NCBI GenBank assembly: GCA_947184155.2
Contig: CAMXCT020002018.1
Coordinates: 55,127 to 119,126 of the forward strand
Source of the DNA: Cladocopium goreaui
Taxonomy: Eukaryota; Sar; Dinophyceae; Suessiales; Symbiodiniaceae
Direction of reading: 5' to 3'
Length of the DNA: 64,000 nucleotides
Shown: piece after piece, positions 24,040 through 36,814 of the stretch
Numbering within the stretch: position 1 is the first letter of the stretch
Layout of the letters: every line of letters begins with the position of its first letter
The notes under the pieces: generated by a model
The model's input: only the letters and a program-made list of their open reading frames with translations
What the model was told of the DNA's origin: nothing
Database searches by the model: none
Translations under genes and position numbers: made by a program

Positions 24040-24300
24040 ATTGTGGAAAACGGATGGTGTGAAAGAGTTGTGCGTGTGTGTGTGTGAGAAATGTGTGAGT
24101 GTGTGAAAGTTTGTGCGCGTTAAAAATTTTGTGCGTGAAAGAGTTGTATGTGACAAAGTTGTGCATGACACAGTTGTGTGTAAAAGAGCTGCGCGCGTGT
24201 ATGACAATGTTGTGCGTGAAAATGTTCTGTGTAAGAATTGTGTGTGGAAGAGTTGTGCGCGAAGGAGTTGTCAAAGGAAGTTTGAAATTCTAACTTCCGT
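24040..24300. repeat. GTGTGAAA-type degenerate repeat
   Basis: Words such as GTGTGTGAAAG, GTGCGTGAAA and GAGTTGTG alternate for about 260 bp, leading into the next array. Open frames on both strands reflect the repeat. Confidence 0.75.
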
Positions 24301-24324
24301 GCGACGGATTTTGAAAATACCAAT

Positions 24325-24575
24325 CACCACTATCACGATCACCACTATCACCACTATCACCACTATCACCACCGACGCAATATCACCACTATCACAATCA
24401 CCACTATCACAACATCACCACTATCACAATATCACCACTATCACAATATCACCACTATCACAATATCATATCACCACTACCACAATATCACCATTATCAC
24501 AATTCCACCACTATCACAATCACCATTATCACAATCATCACTATCACTATCACCACTATCGCAACCACCACAACA
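24325..24575. repeat. CACTATCAC-type satellite
   Basis: CACCACTATCACAATAT variants repeated for about 250 bp. Encodes T-I-T-T-I or similar chance peptides. Confidence 0.9.
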
Positions 24576-24599
24576 GAAGAGATTTCACAGCAAAGAGAT

Positions 24600-25965
24600 C
24601 TCACAGCGCAGAAAAAGAAAGTCTCGCACGAAAGCTTTGTTTTCACATCTTCCACTTTCACTTTTTGAAGGACGTCTCGCAGGAAAGCTTCGGTGTCACA
24701 TTTTCCATTGTCACTTTTGCAGGGATGTCTCGCACGAAAGCTTCGTTTTCACATCTTCCACTTTCAGATTTTGAGGGAAGTCTCGCAGGAAAGCTTCGGT
24801 TTCACATCTTCCATTTTCACTTTTGGAGGGACGTCTCGCACGAAAGTGTCGGTTTCACATCTTCCACTTTCAGACTTTGAGGGATTTCTCACACGGAAGC
24901 TGCGTTTTCATATCTTGAAGTCTCGCGCGAGAGGCATTTTTGAAATTTCGCGGATGCTGTGTTTTGCAGGACAAAACGTGCCTCGGAAAATGGATGGGGA
25001 AGCTTCCCCGGCGGGCGGTTGCGGAACACGCTCGTTTGAACCGGGATCATGGTCGGATCAGCCGTGCAGTGGAACTGCTAGTTCAGGCTTCATCTTCACA
25101 ACTTGAACTTTCAAAATTTGAAAGGTGTCTCACACGAAAGCTTCGTTTTCACATCTTCGTCTCGCAGGAAAGCTTCGGTTTCACATCTTCCATTTTCACG
25201 TTTGGAAGGACGTCTCGCACGAAAGCTTCGGTTTCACATCTTCCACTTTCAGATTTTGAGGGATTTCTCGCAGGAAAGCTTCGGTTCCACATCTTCCATT
25301 TTCACTTTTGGAGGGACGTCTCGCACGAAAGTGTCGGTTCCACAGCTTCCACTTTCAGATTTTGAGGGATTTCTCACACGGAAGCTGCGTTTTCATATCT
25401 TGAAGTCTCGCACGAAATGTTTTTTTTTTGCAAGACAAAACGTGCCTGGGAAGATGGATGGGGAAACTTCTCCGGCGGGCGGTTGCCGAACACGCTCGTT
25501 TGAACCGGGATCATGGTCGGATGCGCCGCACAGTGGAACTGCTAGTTCAGGCTTCTTTCTCACAACTTGAACTTTCAAAATTTGAAAGATGTCTCGCACG
25601 AAAGCTTCGTTTTCACATCTTCCACTTTGAGATTTTGAGGGAAGTCTCGCAGGAAAGCTTCGGCTTCACATCTTTTGGAGGGACGTCTCGCACGAAAGCT
25701 TCGGTTTCACATCTTCCACTTTCAGATTTGAGGGAGGTCTCGCTCGAAAGCGTCGTGTGAGCAACTTCAACTTTCACTTTTTGAGGAAGGTCTCGCACGA
25801 GAGGCGATTTTTGAAAGTTAGCCGATGCACGAAAAGCATTTTTTTGCAGAACAAAACGTGCTTTGGAAGATGGATGAGGAAGCTTCTCCGGCGGGCGGTT
25901 GCGGCACACGCTCGCTTAAACCGGGATCATGGTCGGATTGGCCGCGCAATGGAACTGACAGTTCA
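24600..25965. repeat. Composite satellite: about 60-bp unit in about 460-bp higher-order blocks
   Basis: A unit of about 57-63 bp (GTCTCGCACGAAAGCTTCGG, then TTTCACATCTTCCACTTTCA, then a TTTTGAGGGA-type end) is repeated many times. Three longer blocks each begin with AAAACGTGC and contain CGGCGGGCGGTTGC and CCGGGATCATGGTCGGAT: at about 24,973, 25,437 and 25,852. This gives a higher-order period of about 464 and 415 bp. Long frames (up to 255 codons) on the plus strand read the repeat with phrases such as RKASVSHLPLSD; start, frame changes and lack of any known motif argue that they are repeat artefacts, though a repeat protein cannot be excluded. Confidence 0.9.
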
Positions 25966-26515
25966 GGCGTTGTTTTGCCGACATTCTTGCGCGTAGTTCT
26001 ATTGTCTTTTGCAACTCAGTCTTTGCAGATCGCATTGTACTGGCTGCGTCAAGGTTGCTTGGTGCCGCGGCTGCGTGCGTAATACTCTTGTCTTTTGCAG
26101 CTGGAAATCGGAAATCGTATTGGAGTGGCTGCAATCAGGTTGCGATAGTGATTCGTCAACAAATTTTCTGAACTACATTGTCTTTTGCAGCTGGGCATCG
26201 TAAGTATTGGAGTGGCTGCATCAAGATTGCGTTAGTGATAGTGATTTGTCAGCAAATTTTCTCAATTTTGGCGCTGGTGATTTCCTTTTAAAATCATTTT
26301 AAAGCGCTTCAATCGCATTTTTTAAATTTTGGCGTTGAGATCTGGTTTTGGAGCTGCAATTTCTGACCCCGTTGGGCGTAGTTCTATTGTTTTTTGCAAC
26401 TCAGCTGCGATGTGAAACTCTTGCGCGTAGTGTCATTGCGTTTTGCACCGCCGTCTCTGCAGATCGCATTAAGGTTGCGATAGTGATTCGTCAGCAAATT
26501 TCCTCAGTTTAAAAA
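25966..26515. repeat. Irregular repeats around CTTTTGCAACTCAG
   Basis: Phrases such as GCGTAGTTCTATTGTCTTTT, GATAGTGATTCGTCA and CAGCAAATTTTCT recur two to four times at irregular spacing. No coding signal. Confidence 0.7.
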
Positions 26516-27200
26516 CTTGCTGTGTGTAAATTTTTTTTTTGTGTAAAAGTTTCTTTGTGCAAAAGTTTTCTGACTGTAAAAGTTTTGCTGTGTAAAAGTT
26601 TCTCTGTGTAAAAGCTTGCTGTATGTAAAAGTTTCTGTGTGTAAAGGCTTTTGTGTGTAAAGGCTTCTGTGTGTAAACGCTTCTCTCTGTAGATTCTTCT
26701 CTGTGTGTAAAGGCTTCTCTGTGTGAAAGCTTGCTGTGTGTAAAAACCTCTGTGTGCAAAGGTTTTTCTGTGTAAAAGTTTCTGTGTGCAAACGTTTGCT
26801 ATGTGCAAAAGTTTCTGTGTAAAAGTTTCTCTGTGTTAAGGGTTTCTCTGTGTAAAAGTTTCTGTCTGTCTGTCTGTAAAGTTTCTCCGTGTCAGGGTTT
26901 CTCTGTGTGAAAGATTGCTGTGTATAAAAGTTTCTGTGTGCCAGCGCTTTTCTGTGTAAAAGTTCGCTGTGTGTAAAAACATTCTCTGTGTAAAAGTTTT
27001 TCTGTGTGAAGGCTTGCTTTGTGTGAAAGCTGTGTAAAGGTTTGCTGTGTGTAGAATCTGTGTCAAGGTTTCTCTGTGTAAAAGTTTTTTTGTGTAAAAG
27101 TGTTCTGTCTGTAAAAGTTTCTCTGTGTACATTTTTCTGTGTAGGGGTTTCTTTGTGTGAAAGCTTGCTGTGTGTAAAAGTTTCTCTGTGTCAGATCTCC
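26516..27200. repeat. TCTGTGTGTAAAAG satellite
   Basis: A degenerate unit of 14-22 bp (TCTGTGTGTAAAAGTT and forms with CTTGCTGTG) fills nearly 700 bp. The minus strand stays open in all frames and reads H-T-E-x-F-T-like peptides (95-130 codons); these are chance products of the repeat. Confidence 0.9.
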
Positions 27201-27284
27201 TTGACTGTTTCAACAAGCACCGCGCCACAGCAAGAGCGATTCGACATGCACAAAATGCCAGAAGGGTTCCCCAGAAAATCTAAA

Positions 27285-27400
27285 AATGAGCACACCCACA
27301 ACGAGAGCGACCTGACACGCCCAAAGAATGAGAGCGTTGCGCGAACGATTTCAAAAATTCATAATGAGCAACAACGAGAATGATCTGACACGCACAAAAC
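27285..27400. repeat. Two-copy repeat (AATGAGCA...CGACCTGACACGC)
   Basis: AATGAGCACACCCACAACGAG and AATGAGCAACAACGAGAATG start two copies of about 70 bp, both containing TGACACGC. Confidence 0.6.
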
Positions 27401-30400
27401 GACGAAAAAAATTGCGCAAAAAGTCTCCAAACCGCCGTTTCGTGCGAGACCGGTTTCGAAAACGGAAAGGAAAAAAGGTTTGTGCTGTGCGCTGTAAGGA
27501 TCGCAGAATGTGCTGGACAGGGATGTGAAACCAAACCCTTTCCCTGTACCATACGACCCTTTAATCTTGCCACACCACTTCAGGAGGAAGGAAAAAATAA
27601 ACAGAAACAGACTGAAAGAGAAAGAATAGATACTCAAAATATTCAATATGTTCCGGAGGGAACAAATAATATTCCTTCGGTGGAACAGTTGCCCGCCTCA
27701 GACGGCGCAGTCTCACTTGGCGCACCTGCATGCCCGGAATGGGATTGCAAAGGTATGAGTTGTCATGGTGACAGCCAGGCGCAACAATGCCTGCTTCATG
27801 GTGAGAACTTCGTAAATATGTTTCTCTCCTTCCAGCTGAGGCTGCTCCGCTTGCCAGAGGCCTGCCACACGCACATCAATGGTTCAAGATCGGCTTTCCC
27901 AAAACATTTGCTCTCAAAATTAAAGCCCAAGAATTGTTGGTTCAAAATCAACCAATCACCTCAATAAACGTCATCACATTATAGGTTTATTTTGTAATTG
28001 CATGTGTTTCTCGTAATACAAATGCTTGGTGACAATAACGGTTGGACGGACACAACATCCATAAAATTATGGCCACTACCAAACATGAAACGCGCAGCCA
28101 TTCAGGTTGGAAATGCCAAGGGGAACTCGTCTCTGCGTTTATACCTCCCTCCGGCGGTCGTTGATTTTTTGGCCGCCGAAATAGGTTTGTTTCATCAGCC
28201 CAAACACCTTTTACAAACATTTTCCCACAAGGAAACTTGTTCCAAGCCTATATTCAGCCTAACGCGGAACATTCGGGGTTTACGGCGAGGTTTGGCAAGG
28301 GTCTGTGGTAGGTTTGTTGGAATGGGCTGGCCTGCGGTCGTGCGAGCAAAAAAAAATAGTTACGTTTCCTTGTTATTTTATCGCCAATACGCGCGGTTAC
28401 AGGCTATAGCATCAAGATATGGTTCTGCCCTGCCATATCCACAAGGCATACCGTTCAACCTACATAATGTTGTTCACTAGACGGCCCTTTTTGGCGACTT
28501 TGGATCATACACTCGGCTGTTTCATTTCGAGATTTTTTGCAACCTCCATGTTGCTATCGTATTCAATTCCCTTTTCAAGGCTGTATGGGAGAACCTTCCC
28601 CATTTCTTTCCGCATGTCAATCCCTGTCTGCGCTGGGCCCAAGACAAACTTAACCATTTCTGAGTGGGGCGCATTGACGCTCGCTTTCTGGTTCCCATAG
28701 TATTCCGCGTGCAATTCAAGCACATCATTATCTACTTTTTTCCCGTTCGTTTTGGGCACGCACGTGTTTTTCAAAATGTCCATGTTTGATTCTATATTTA
28801 AAGTTCAATTCAGATTACGAAGCGCTCTTCCACATCAACTCGTACCGTTCATCACCCCCCCGTCCTGTAATGTACGCCCCTCCTTATTCTGTATTGCCAG
28901 CGCTGTAGCATTTTCTTTTTACAGCAGCTTCTAACGTAAGTGTTTTCGTTTGCAAAGCAATTATGTAAAAAGCACTGTAGTTGGACCATGGGTCCTTTTT
29001 TGGTTCTCACTTCCATCTGGTGCGTCAAGGCTAAGACATGTTCCAAGCACATCAAATGTTTTTTTGCAGCTAAAGCTCGCAGGTGCCGCCAAGGGCGCGC
29101 CGGAGACTACAGTCTCTCTTTCGCTTTTACTCCACTTTTTTGATGCCAATTGCTTACCAAAACCACGGGCAAGTGATCACGAACCCTGCTGTGCGTCACG
29201 GGGTTACCCCTTTCATGGATCGTATCGCTCTGTTGTATCGGTGGTGTTGAGGTTCACCAACTTAAAACCATCGGGTCCCATGTTACAGTTTTGTTCCATT
29301 CACTTTCTTTGCTGCCCTCGTATCAGCTAGGGTGATCCGCTAACCAAATTTGTTCATAACATTTTCATAAAGAACCTTGGCTGGACGCAGTGGAGCACCC
29401 GCTCGGTCACTCCAATTTCTGGGTTCCCTGTGGCTCAAAAAGGCGCAAAATTACAGTGAAATTTGGCTGGTTGACAATTTCCTGCAGGTTTTTGTGGGCT
29501 GAGTGCGACGTTGGCCTACGATTATTTAGGTTTGGTCTTGGGTTTGACTACCGTTTCTTTGGATTCCATTTCGGGTTACTATTACCACCTGTTAAAGATT
29601 CAGTATGTTTCAGTGTTTACGGATGAATTACAATCAATTTGACTTGGTCCCAGGGTTTATTTTCACGTTTGGTTTTGCGAACTATTTAGGGATAGTTTGC
29701 GAACGATATACAGTTTGTTCACCCTCGATTTTGTTTGCCCTAATTTTCTTTTATTGAAGAACCAATTTACGGTTTGCTTAAAAATTGGTTCCAAATTTGG
29801 ACAAAGTTCGTTGAACATGTTTTGCGCGCCCGCTGGATTTTTTAAGTTGTGGTATCGAATCAAAAGTAGAAAATGCAGGAGAAAAAAGTAGGAGGTAAAC
29901 AGGGAAAAACAGGGCAGCGAAGCAAAGCAACAGAAAAGTGGTGACGCAAAGCATTGCGGAAACAATACGAAAACTAAAAAATTTGGAAATGGAACCCCAA
30001 AATTGAGAAAAAAAACACTTTAAAAATGAAACATGTTAAAAAATGTAACTAATAATCAAACCCCATTTGACATTGGCGTTTCAATTCCGGGAAAAGTCAT
30101 CCCTCCCGGCAAAAGTCGCCACATTTTATTCAAAAACATCATCATGGGCGCAGTTTTTAATCACAGGGCTGGCATGTGAACGAGACCCTGCACTCAGCGC
30201 CGCTTCGTTACACCAGATCCTTTTTGAAAAAAATAAAATGGATCAGGAGGCTTTCGTGCGAAATTTTTTGGCGTTCGGTCCGAAAATGCCATGTTTTTTA
30301 ATTTTGAAATCTATAGATGCGTTTCCTTTGCAGGGTCCCAGCCCATGTGACGACTTTCCACGAGACGCGACGACCGCTGAGCCAGACTGCTCCTAAAAAA

Positions 30401-31438
30401 TAAATTTGAACAGTGTATGTTTCCACGACCTTCGAGCCCAAGCAAGTTGAGCCACTGGCATGGCCAACCTGACAACACATGTGTGACAGCTTTGGTCTGG
30501 GACATGATGTCCCAACCCACGTTTTCTGAGGATCAAAGAGTATCAGATGAAAACAAACGCACCGTCTCCAAAACTTAGACCATCATCAACCAAGTGTAAT
30601 TGCCGCGATTTTTTTTACCGAATTGTCACTGTTACTTTTTGACTGCACTTATTGAGCCGCCTGTTTTTTTTCCATGAAATGATGCGCAAGATAGGCTGGC
30701 GGCTGGAGATGTCAACGAATGTGGCCACAAAAGCACAACGACCGTCGCACTTTCATCATTTTTTCAAACAAATTCGCGGGCCCATCATGGCCCATCCAAT
30801 CGAACACGGGCAATCGGAAGAAACACATGCCTCTTACGAACATTGCCCTCTCAATCATGACGTTTCGCCGCAACCACTATCAAACCGATGAAAAATATAT
30901 TGTTTTTGTCTGGTCTTGTCGTCGTGGAAAATGTCAAAGAACAAACGTTTGATAGTCGACAAGTGCATGCGCTGGTGACAAATGTTTAGCAACGGGCATA
31001 AATTGGCAGCAACAAGTTCGGTTTCATCAGCTGAGGCATTGTCGTCGGCAGCCCGCCCAGTTTTCATAAAACCGTTGGGTTACAAGACAATTTCTTTGTT
31101 TCCAACAATTTTGGCTAAGAGGCTAGGATTGTTATTTTTTCATGCGTCTCTCGGTGCAGCCATCTGTTTGCTAGGGATTTGAGGTGGACACCCAAACCCT
31201 GGGCAGAAATAGAATCCAAAAAAAAATCAAATGGTTGACACATGCGGTTTGGGTGGTTGCTGGTTTGAAGATGTTTGAAGGTGTCAAACCATGGTTTCGC
31301 TGAGGGCCGCGGCCATGCAGATTGTCAATTTGCAGCGCCATGAACGACTTTACACAACTTTCGTTTTTTTGCCGCATGTGCGCCACGACCTGGATATTCA
31401 CATCATGATTTTGAATCAATTTCATTTTTTGATGTTTT
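27401..31438. other. AT-richer region, no recognised gene
   Basis: The base composition becomes richer in A and T than the flanks and runs of T and A are common. A 161-codon plus-strand frame at 27,482-27,967 and a 92-codon minus-strand frame at 28,505-28,783 are open but unrecognised; the second (EYYGNQKASVNAPHSEMVKF, then VLGPAQTGIDM) looks like real protein sequence by composition. Nothing else can be supported. Confidence 0.4.
28505..28783 (-). CDS. Unrecognised open fragment
   Basis: Reads KVDNDVLELHAEYYGNQKAS, then PHSEMVKFVLGPAQTG and YSLEKGIEYDSNMEVAKNLE. The peptide has a balanced, hydrophilic composition and no repeat. I do not recognise a family. It could be one exon of a larger gene, or chance. 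No splice sites were fixed. Confidence 0.25.
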   Translation of the reverse strand: MDILKNTCVPKTNGKKVDNDVLELHAEYYGNQKASVNAPHSEMVKFVLGPAQTGIDMRKEMGKVLPYSLEKGIEYDSNMEVAKNLEMKQPSV

Positions 31439-31439
31439 G

Positions 31440-31797
31440 GAAAATTTGCACCAACGTGTGGTAGAATTTATCACGCTGGTCGTCAAGTCATCAGTGGGGA
31501 CGACGTCAATGTACAAGTTGATGCGGGACGTGTGTACTTCCAACACCACAAACAACTGGAGGAGGTTGCGGCGAATGCTTTCCTAGATGTGGAACTGCCG
31601 TTTGATTTGAAAACAAGAACTACCACTGATTTGGTCACATCATACTCAAATGGCCAAGAAGAAAGGTGGCGAACATTGGTTTGTGGTTCGACTCCATCCC
31701 AAAATTGGACGAACAATTTTGTTCCTACGCCTCGCGGGCACCAAAGTCGTCCCAGCAATAAAACAAGATCATCAATTGAAGGTTTTTGCATGTAAAA
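31440..31797 (+). CDS. Unrecognised open exon-like segment
   Basis: On the plus strand a frame reads GDDVNVQVDAGRVYFQHHKQ, then LEEVAANAFLDVELPFDLKT and VTSYSNGQEERW, ending at a TAA near 31,795. Composition is protein-like, but no family is recognised and no upstream exons could be linked. Confidence 0.3.
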
Positions 31798-33304
31798 TAC
31801 TGCATGCAAAGTAGTTTTTCATTCACCGTAGTTTTTGGCAGCACAAAAATTGCAGCAATAATAATATCTGTCGCATTATTTTTTTGGTTGGAGGACGGCC
31901 TTCATGTCCTTTTTTGTTTTCCCATGCCTCTCGCAGACTGGAGCCAGGACCGCAGCCCTAGGCCCCAATACGACAACGTTGTTCGATTTGAAAATCCGGC
32001 GATAGATTCATGTTAGATGTATTCGGTTTTGCTCCAAACAATTGAAGTCAAACATGTGGAAACAAGAACGCTTTGAGTGGTCCTACATTTGGATCACCAC
32101 GGATGCATTCGTTCTGGCATTCTCCGGTGTCAGTCGGCTGATTGTGAAACCCACACACACCCTCTTCGATTATGGAATATGGGTGGGATGTCAATGCAAA
32201 TTCAGCTAAAAACCGTGGCCACGGATAGTTGGGATGCATATTTTCCACCTGGAGTGGCTGTACCGGGTACGATCTGGAAATTATATTTTTGTTTTCAAGC
32301 TGCTTTGCGTCCACTTGTTTTCCACAACATGGTTGTATTAGTTGTTTTGGGAAAAAAAAAAACGTCAGTTTCATTGAGGGACGTTTTTGGTTTAGACAAT
32401 AATATCAATAATCACAGCTATATATCGCAAAGTTTATGGGACTGTTCTGCGTTGATTTGACGTTGCAATTCCGAACCTGCTCAGGAAACTGGTTGGCCCT
32501 CCTGCTGGAATTAACTGGAGCAACCCCATGGCACGGACCCCTCCACGCCTGGAATACTCGAGTCGACAGCATGATGCAATATTGAAACCGAAATTGTTGT
32601 TCTCCAAATGTCAATGGTTCAAAATTGAGAACTTAATCCTACACTGGCTGTTAGATCGCTATTACCACGGACCGCCCCACAGCAATTGCCCCGAATTCCC
32701 ATTTTGATTTGTTTGAAGACTATTCCGGCGACTGGTAGAGCAGGGAGCATTGGGTTGTGGAGATGCAATCAGTGCAGGTGGCGGTGGCAGTGATGAAATT
32801 GTCTTCAGAAATTGGTTTGGAACCTGGTTTGTGGATACGTGACAGTTGGCAAAATTTGCAGACCCACTTCCAGAAACACAAAATGAACGTAGTGCGAGTT
32901 TTTGCTCCGTTTTCGCAACAATCATCCCTGCCCAATTTCTGAGCACTTTCGACCCATTGCATGTGCTCTGTTTTTTGGGTCACAAAAGCATTGTGATGGT
33001 GAGATCTTGAAATTTGTTGCGGTCAAAAATGTTGAAATTCAAAACATGGACAGTTTGGTGCACACAGCAACTATTTTGCGGCTCTGTTTTCATACCACAA
33101 TCACACCCTTTCAGGAACCATCGCCTTGAAATCCGTTGGTCATTTGAAATCAACCCAACATCGGTGTCGCGAATTGTTGAAATCTGGGTTGGATTTGACG
33201 TTGTTGTTAATCACATTTGAAAATTGCCATTTCAATTAATCATTTTGTTTCCGAACACTAGAAAAATCACGAAACCTGACATACGTGGTGTTGTGGGATG
33301 TTAT
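31798..33304. other. No recognised gene
   Basis: Only short mixed-strand frames, none with recognisable motifs. Confidence 0.4.
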
Positions 33305-33748
33305 TTATATCCCACCAAACCTTTGTCCCAACAAATTTGCAAACACCAAACATGACAAATAAGTGAGTGCCTGCGTCACACTGCACGGACGTACACCCTT
33401 TGAAATCACTGGCGCATTCACAATCACGCAGAAGAACTCAAATGCATTCAGGACAGTGAACAAAATCATGGACATTGAGAACATCCAATCAAAATTGTTC
33501 ATTGGAATTTGAAAGAGCGAAAACAAAGACATGACTGTAGTTCCTATTACAACCGAAAATTCATGTACACTTTGGTGCAACCAGGTTCCAAGCCTGAGAA
33601 ACGCCATTTGGGAGAAACCCGCGCACATCAACATTGCGAGAAACAACCGCATTTTGTTCCAGCACTCTGACTCTAATCGGCCGGTCACGTCAAACCGCAG
33701 TTTCCGATCCCCTACTGATCTAACACAGCTTCGGCTGGCATGAAACAA
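33305..33748 (-). CDS. Unrecognised multi-pass membrane protein fragment
   Basis: A 147-codon minus-strand frame with four hydrophobic stretches: around MRLFLAMLMCAGFSQMAFL, VVIGTTVMSLFSLFQI, FSMSMILFTVLNAFEFFCVI and ALTYLSCLVFANLLG. It ends with a stop at 33,305. This looks like the C-terminal end of a polytopic membrane protein, but no signature of a transporter or channel family is visible. Upstream exons were not found. Confidence 0.35.
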   Translation of the reverse strand: MFHASRSCVRSVGDRKLRFDVTGRLESECWNKMRLFLAMLMCAGFSQMAFLRLGTWLHQSVHEFSVVIGTTVMSLFSLFQIPMNNFDWMFSMSMILFTVLNAFEFFCVIVNAPVISKGVRPCSVTQALTYLSCLVFANLLGQRFGGI

Positions 33749-36700
33749 GAATTGTTCTGTGTTTTATTGTGCTGTAAAATTGCAAAACAGTTTTTGTGAT
33801 GCGCTCTACAATTTTTCGTCACACAAACAAACCACAAAATATATATATATATTTCTAAATCTATATTGTTTTTATTCTTCCCACGTTGAATTTCAGGATC
33901 AAACTTGATCATTCGATTGCGGTCAATCCTGAAATGCCATGAATAAATGAATTTGGGTAGACTTGGTGATCAAACCTTCGCAAATTTGTTGTTGTCAAAG
34001 CTGCAAATATGCAAAATCAATAAGACAAACACTGAAAAAATAGGCCGTACATATCCGTGAAACAATTTGCATTCACAATTGCGGTTTTCAGTTTGCCTAT
34101 TGGGGGGATCTGTGCCATCACAATTGCATATTGCGGTTGTTGTTTGCAAATTGCAAAATAGCAAGATGCATATATACCTGATGGTTCAAGTTGGACATTC
34201 ATTACATCTAAAGTTATATATCACATACAGGTTCAGTTCCCTGTCCCCCTTGGTTTCACTCGGACTTATTTAATACGTCCTTTTTTCCATTGCTGGATTA
34301 TTGATTCGATCAAGCAGATGTTTTGCTTTCATACTTGATGCCATGCATTGTCAATGGAAGCTGATACCCCCATATCTTGGATATGGGAGGTGTTACGAAT
34401 TCGTTGAATTCAGAGTGACGGTCACATGAGGAAAAGGCCCAAGCCATATTGGGATATTGAATCCCTGCCAGAGGTAAACAGGAGAAATTTGCCTGAGTAT
34501 TGACGTGTGAATTGAAAGTTCAACTGTCCAGATTCGCCCAACTACAGAATGGCGAAACTCAAAGCCGAAGTGGTACCAATGACAAAGAGCTGCTTGTCAT
34601 CGGGTTATACCTTCAGAAGTGCACAGGCCAGAAACTGTCCAGTCGGGAAATGACTGGCGAATATAAACTAAGCTACCCATTTATCATACAACATGCGCTA
34701 CTGTGAAGGGTGTGGTGGGGGGAAAAATTAAAACAACGCCAACAATTGGATTCAATGAATGTCACCTTGAGCCAAAGTTCAAGGTGAACATTCATTACAT
34801 CATCTAAAGCTATATCATATATACAGGTTGATATAACAAACGCAAACGCACTATCAAACTATAACCAAAATTATTGACCGGACGTCTGCACCTGCAATCG
34901 CCCCCTTTCCAACTCGTGCATCGTCCTTTTTGGAAGACAACATGACCACATCCCATGCGACAGAGTCTTGGTCGCACGAGCCAGTCGTTTTGCCTTCATG
35001 CTTGACGGCGTGCCACTGGAAATCAGGCCTCAGTCCGACGGAGATGATGAAAGGACACTCTTTCTCCGGCGGTTTTTTGCACAGCATCTTTCTTGGTTTC
35101 GAAAGCTTGACAATGTTTTCAATTTTCTTCTCACATTTGTAATTCACAGCGTGCTGAATGCAAGAGTTGGCCACCATTTGGTTGATGGAAGGCTCGAGTA
35201 ATCAGTCTGCAGTTGTTTCGTTTGTTGTTTAGATTTTTGGCCTAATTTTGTCTGAACTTCATCAATCCCACTGGAGAGGACCACTTCTTGGAGTCCAAAC
35301 AGCCATGTTCTTCTTCTGCATTTGTCTTGGCGGTGGATCGTTTTGTCACGATTAGGCGTCGTACTGCTTGGTTTTATTTTCTCTTGATGTTTTCTTTGTT
35401 TTTAGGCTTCTCTCTCGCCCCTCTAAACTCATAACAGCAACTTTGCGGGTCAGATTGCGCATATCGCCCGAGTTCAGTGTCATCCAGTTGAAGAATAATT
35501 GCCTATAGAACTGGGGGAAGAGTTTCGATTTCGTGGCTCCAGCAGATTCCGTAAGAAGACTGGAGATGCAAGATTTCGATACACCTGCAGAAACCTCATT
35601 TACGATGGGGAAAGAGTTGAAAGAGTTCCAGCTTGGTGACTCCAGACGACGCAGCAAGATACGCAAGATGATGTCATTGAATTGTTCGATGTTGGATGTC
35701 CATTTTTGGGGATGGAAAGGCGTATAGAATTTGGTTTCATAAAGGCGGTCCTCCCCAGTTGAGCGTATGGATGTTTGTCATCCTTCTGCCCTTTGTGGTT
35801 TCATTGTTTCTGGTGAACTTTTGAAGCAGCTGGGGGCGTTCCGAGCTTCATGTCGCAACCCCAAAAGCAGGGTGCCAACGCTCCAACGTGTGGATTTGGC
35901 GCGCCCGTTTTGGTCTCGCTTGCTATTTAAAAATAGACATTGAAAACAGCCTTGGAATGGCCCTGTCCAAAGCGAAAAGCGGTAGTGCGTGGCAATCCCA
36001 TTTTTGGCAGTGTCAGCCCCATTCACGAAGCGCTTCGAATGACGCAAGTGGATCAAAGTTGGATTTTGTTTGGGCAGCAAGCTTTCAACGCAACTGTGCG
36101 TCAAGTGACCGTTTTGAAATGTCGATTGTCGAGTGACACCACCGTCTGATCATTCCTTAACTTTCCAAGTTTTGGCACTTTGGTTAAAATCTCAGCCAAG
36201 TTAGAGTCGACAAGCTTACCATTTGGCCCATTTAGATAACACAGTTTTCTGTTGTTAGGCCAAGTGACACATGGGGAGGACTGCTTTTGAACTCGGTATT
36301 CATACTCAAGTCTCCTCTCTGGATTGCTGGTATTCTAGGACAAGTGACCATTGTTCTACCATGCCCTAAGTTGATAACGTCTGATGGCTGGAGTTGGTGT
36401 GGGTTCGAATCAGCCCAGGACGGTCGTTGCAGTGAGACGACCAGCAACTGTCTTTGGGGCAGTTGAAAGTCTGACGCTCAGGGTAGCCGAGTGACCGACT
36501 GATCGGACAGTGCATGCCGTCTGTGTCGAGTGACACACATCGCTGAGTCCCCTATTTTTTAGGTTCGAACACGCAGGCAGCACGGTGAACCCCGACATCA
36601 ATGTGAGAAACATGTGCACTTTCTTGAGGTGAATGCTGAAATCAGTGAACGTCACCACATGAATTCGTTTGTAGGTGTGTTCAGACTTGTCAAGTCTCAC

Positions 36701-36814
36701 TTTCTTGGCATCATCACCGACCAGGTTGAAACGAGCGCGGCGGAATCATGTGGAAAGAGCGATCAGACGCCAGTGAGGGTTCGCTGAACTTGGAAACTGT
36801 ACAGTTGCCTCTCC
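33749..36814. other. No recognised gene; competing frames on both strands
   Basis: At 34,854-35,201 and 35,352-35,727 both strands have protein-like open frames that cannot be told apart by eye. A short sequence (ACATTCATTACATCTAAAG...) at about 34,190 recurs at about 34,783. The word AAGTGAC/GAGTGAC recurs about six times between 36,105 and 36,535. Confidence 0.4.

Noticed and set aside
24113..25760. Series of 110-255-codon plus-strand frames
   Set aside because: They follow the satellite period, overlap in different phases and show no known domain.
26469..27228. Minus-strand frames of 95-130 codons reading H-T-E-x-F-T
   Set aside because: Chance products of the TCTGTGTGTAAAAG repeat in all frames.
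36385..36415. B-box-like GGTTCGAATC, possible tRNA gene
   Set aside because: No matching A box, acceptor stem or cloverleaf could be built around it on either strand.
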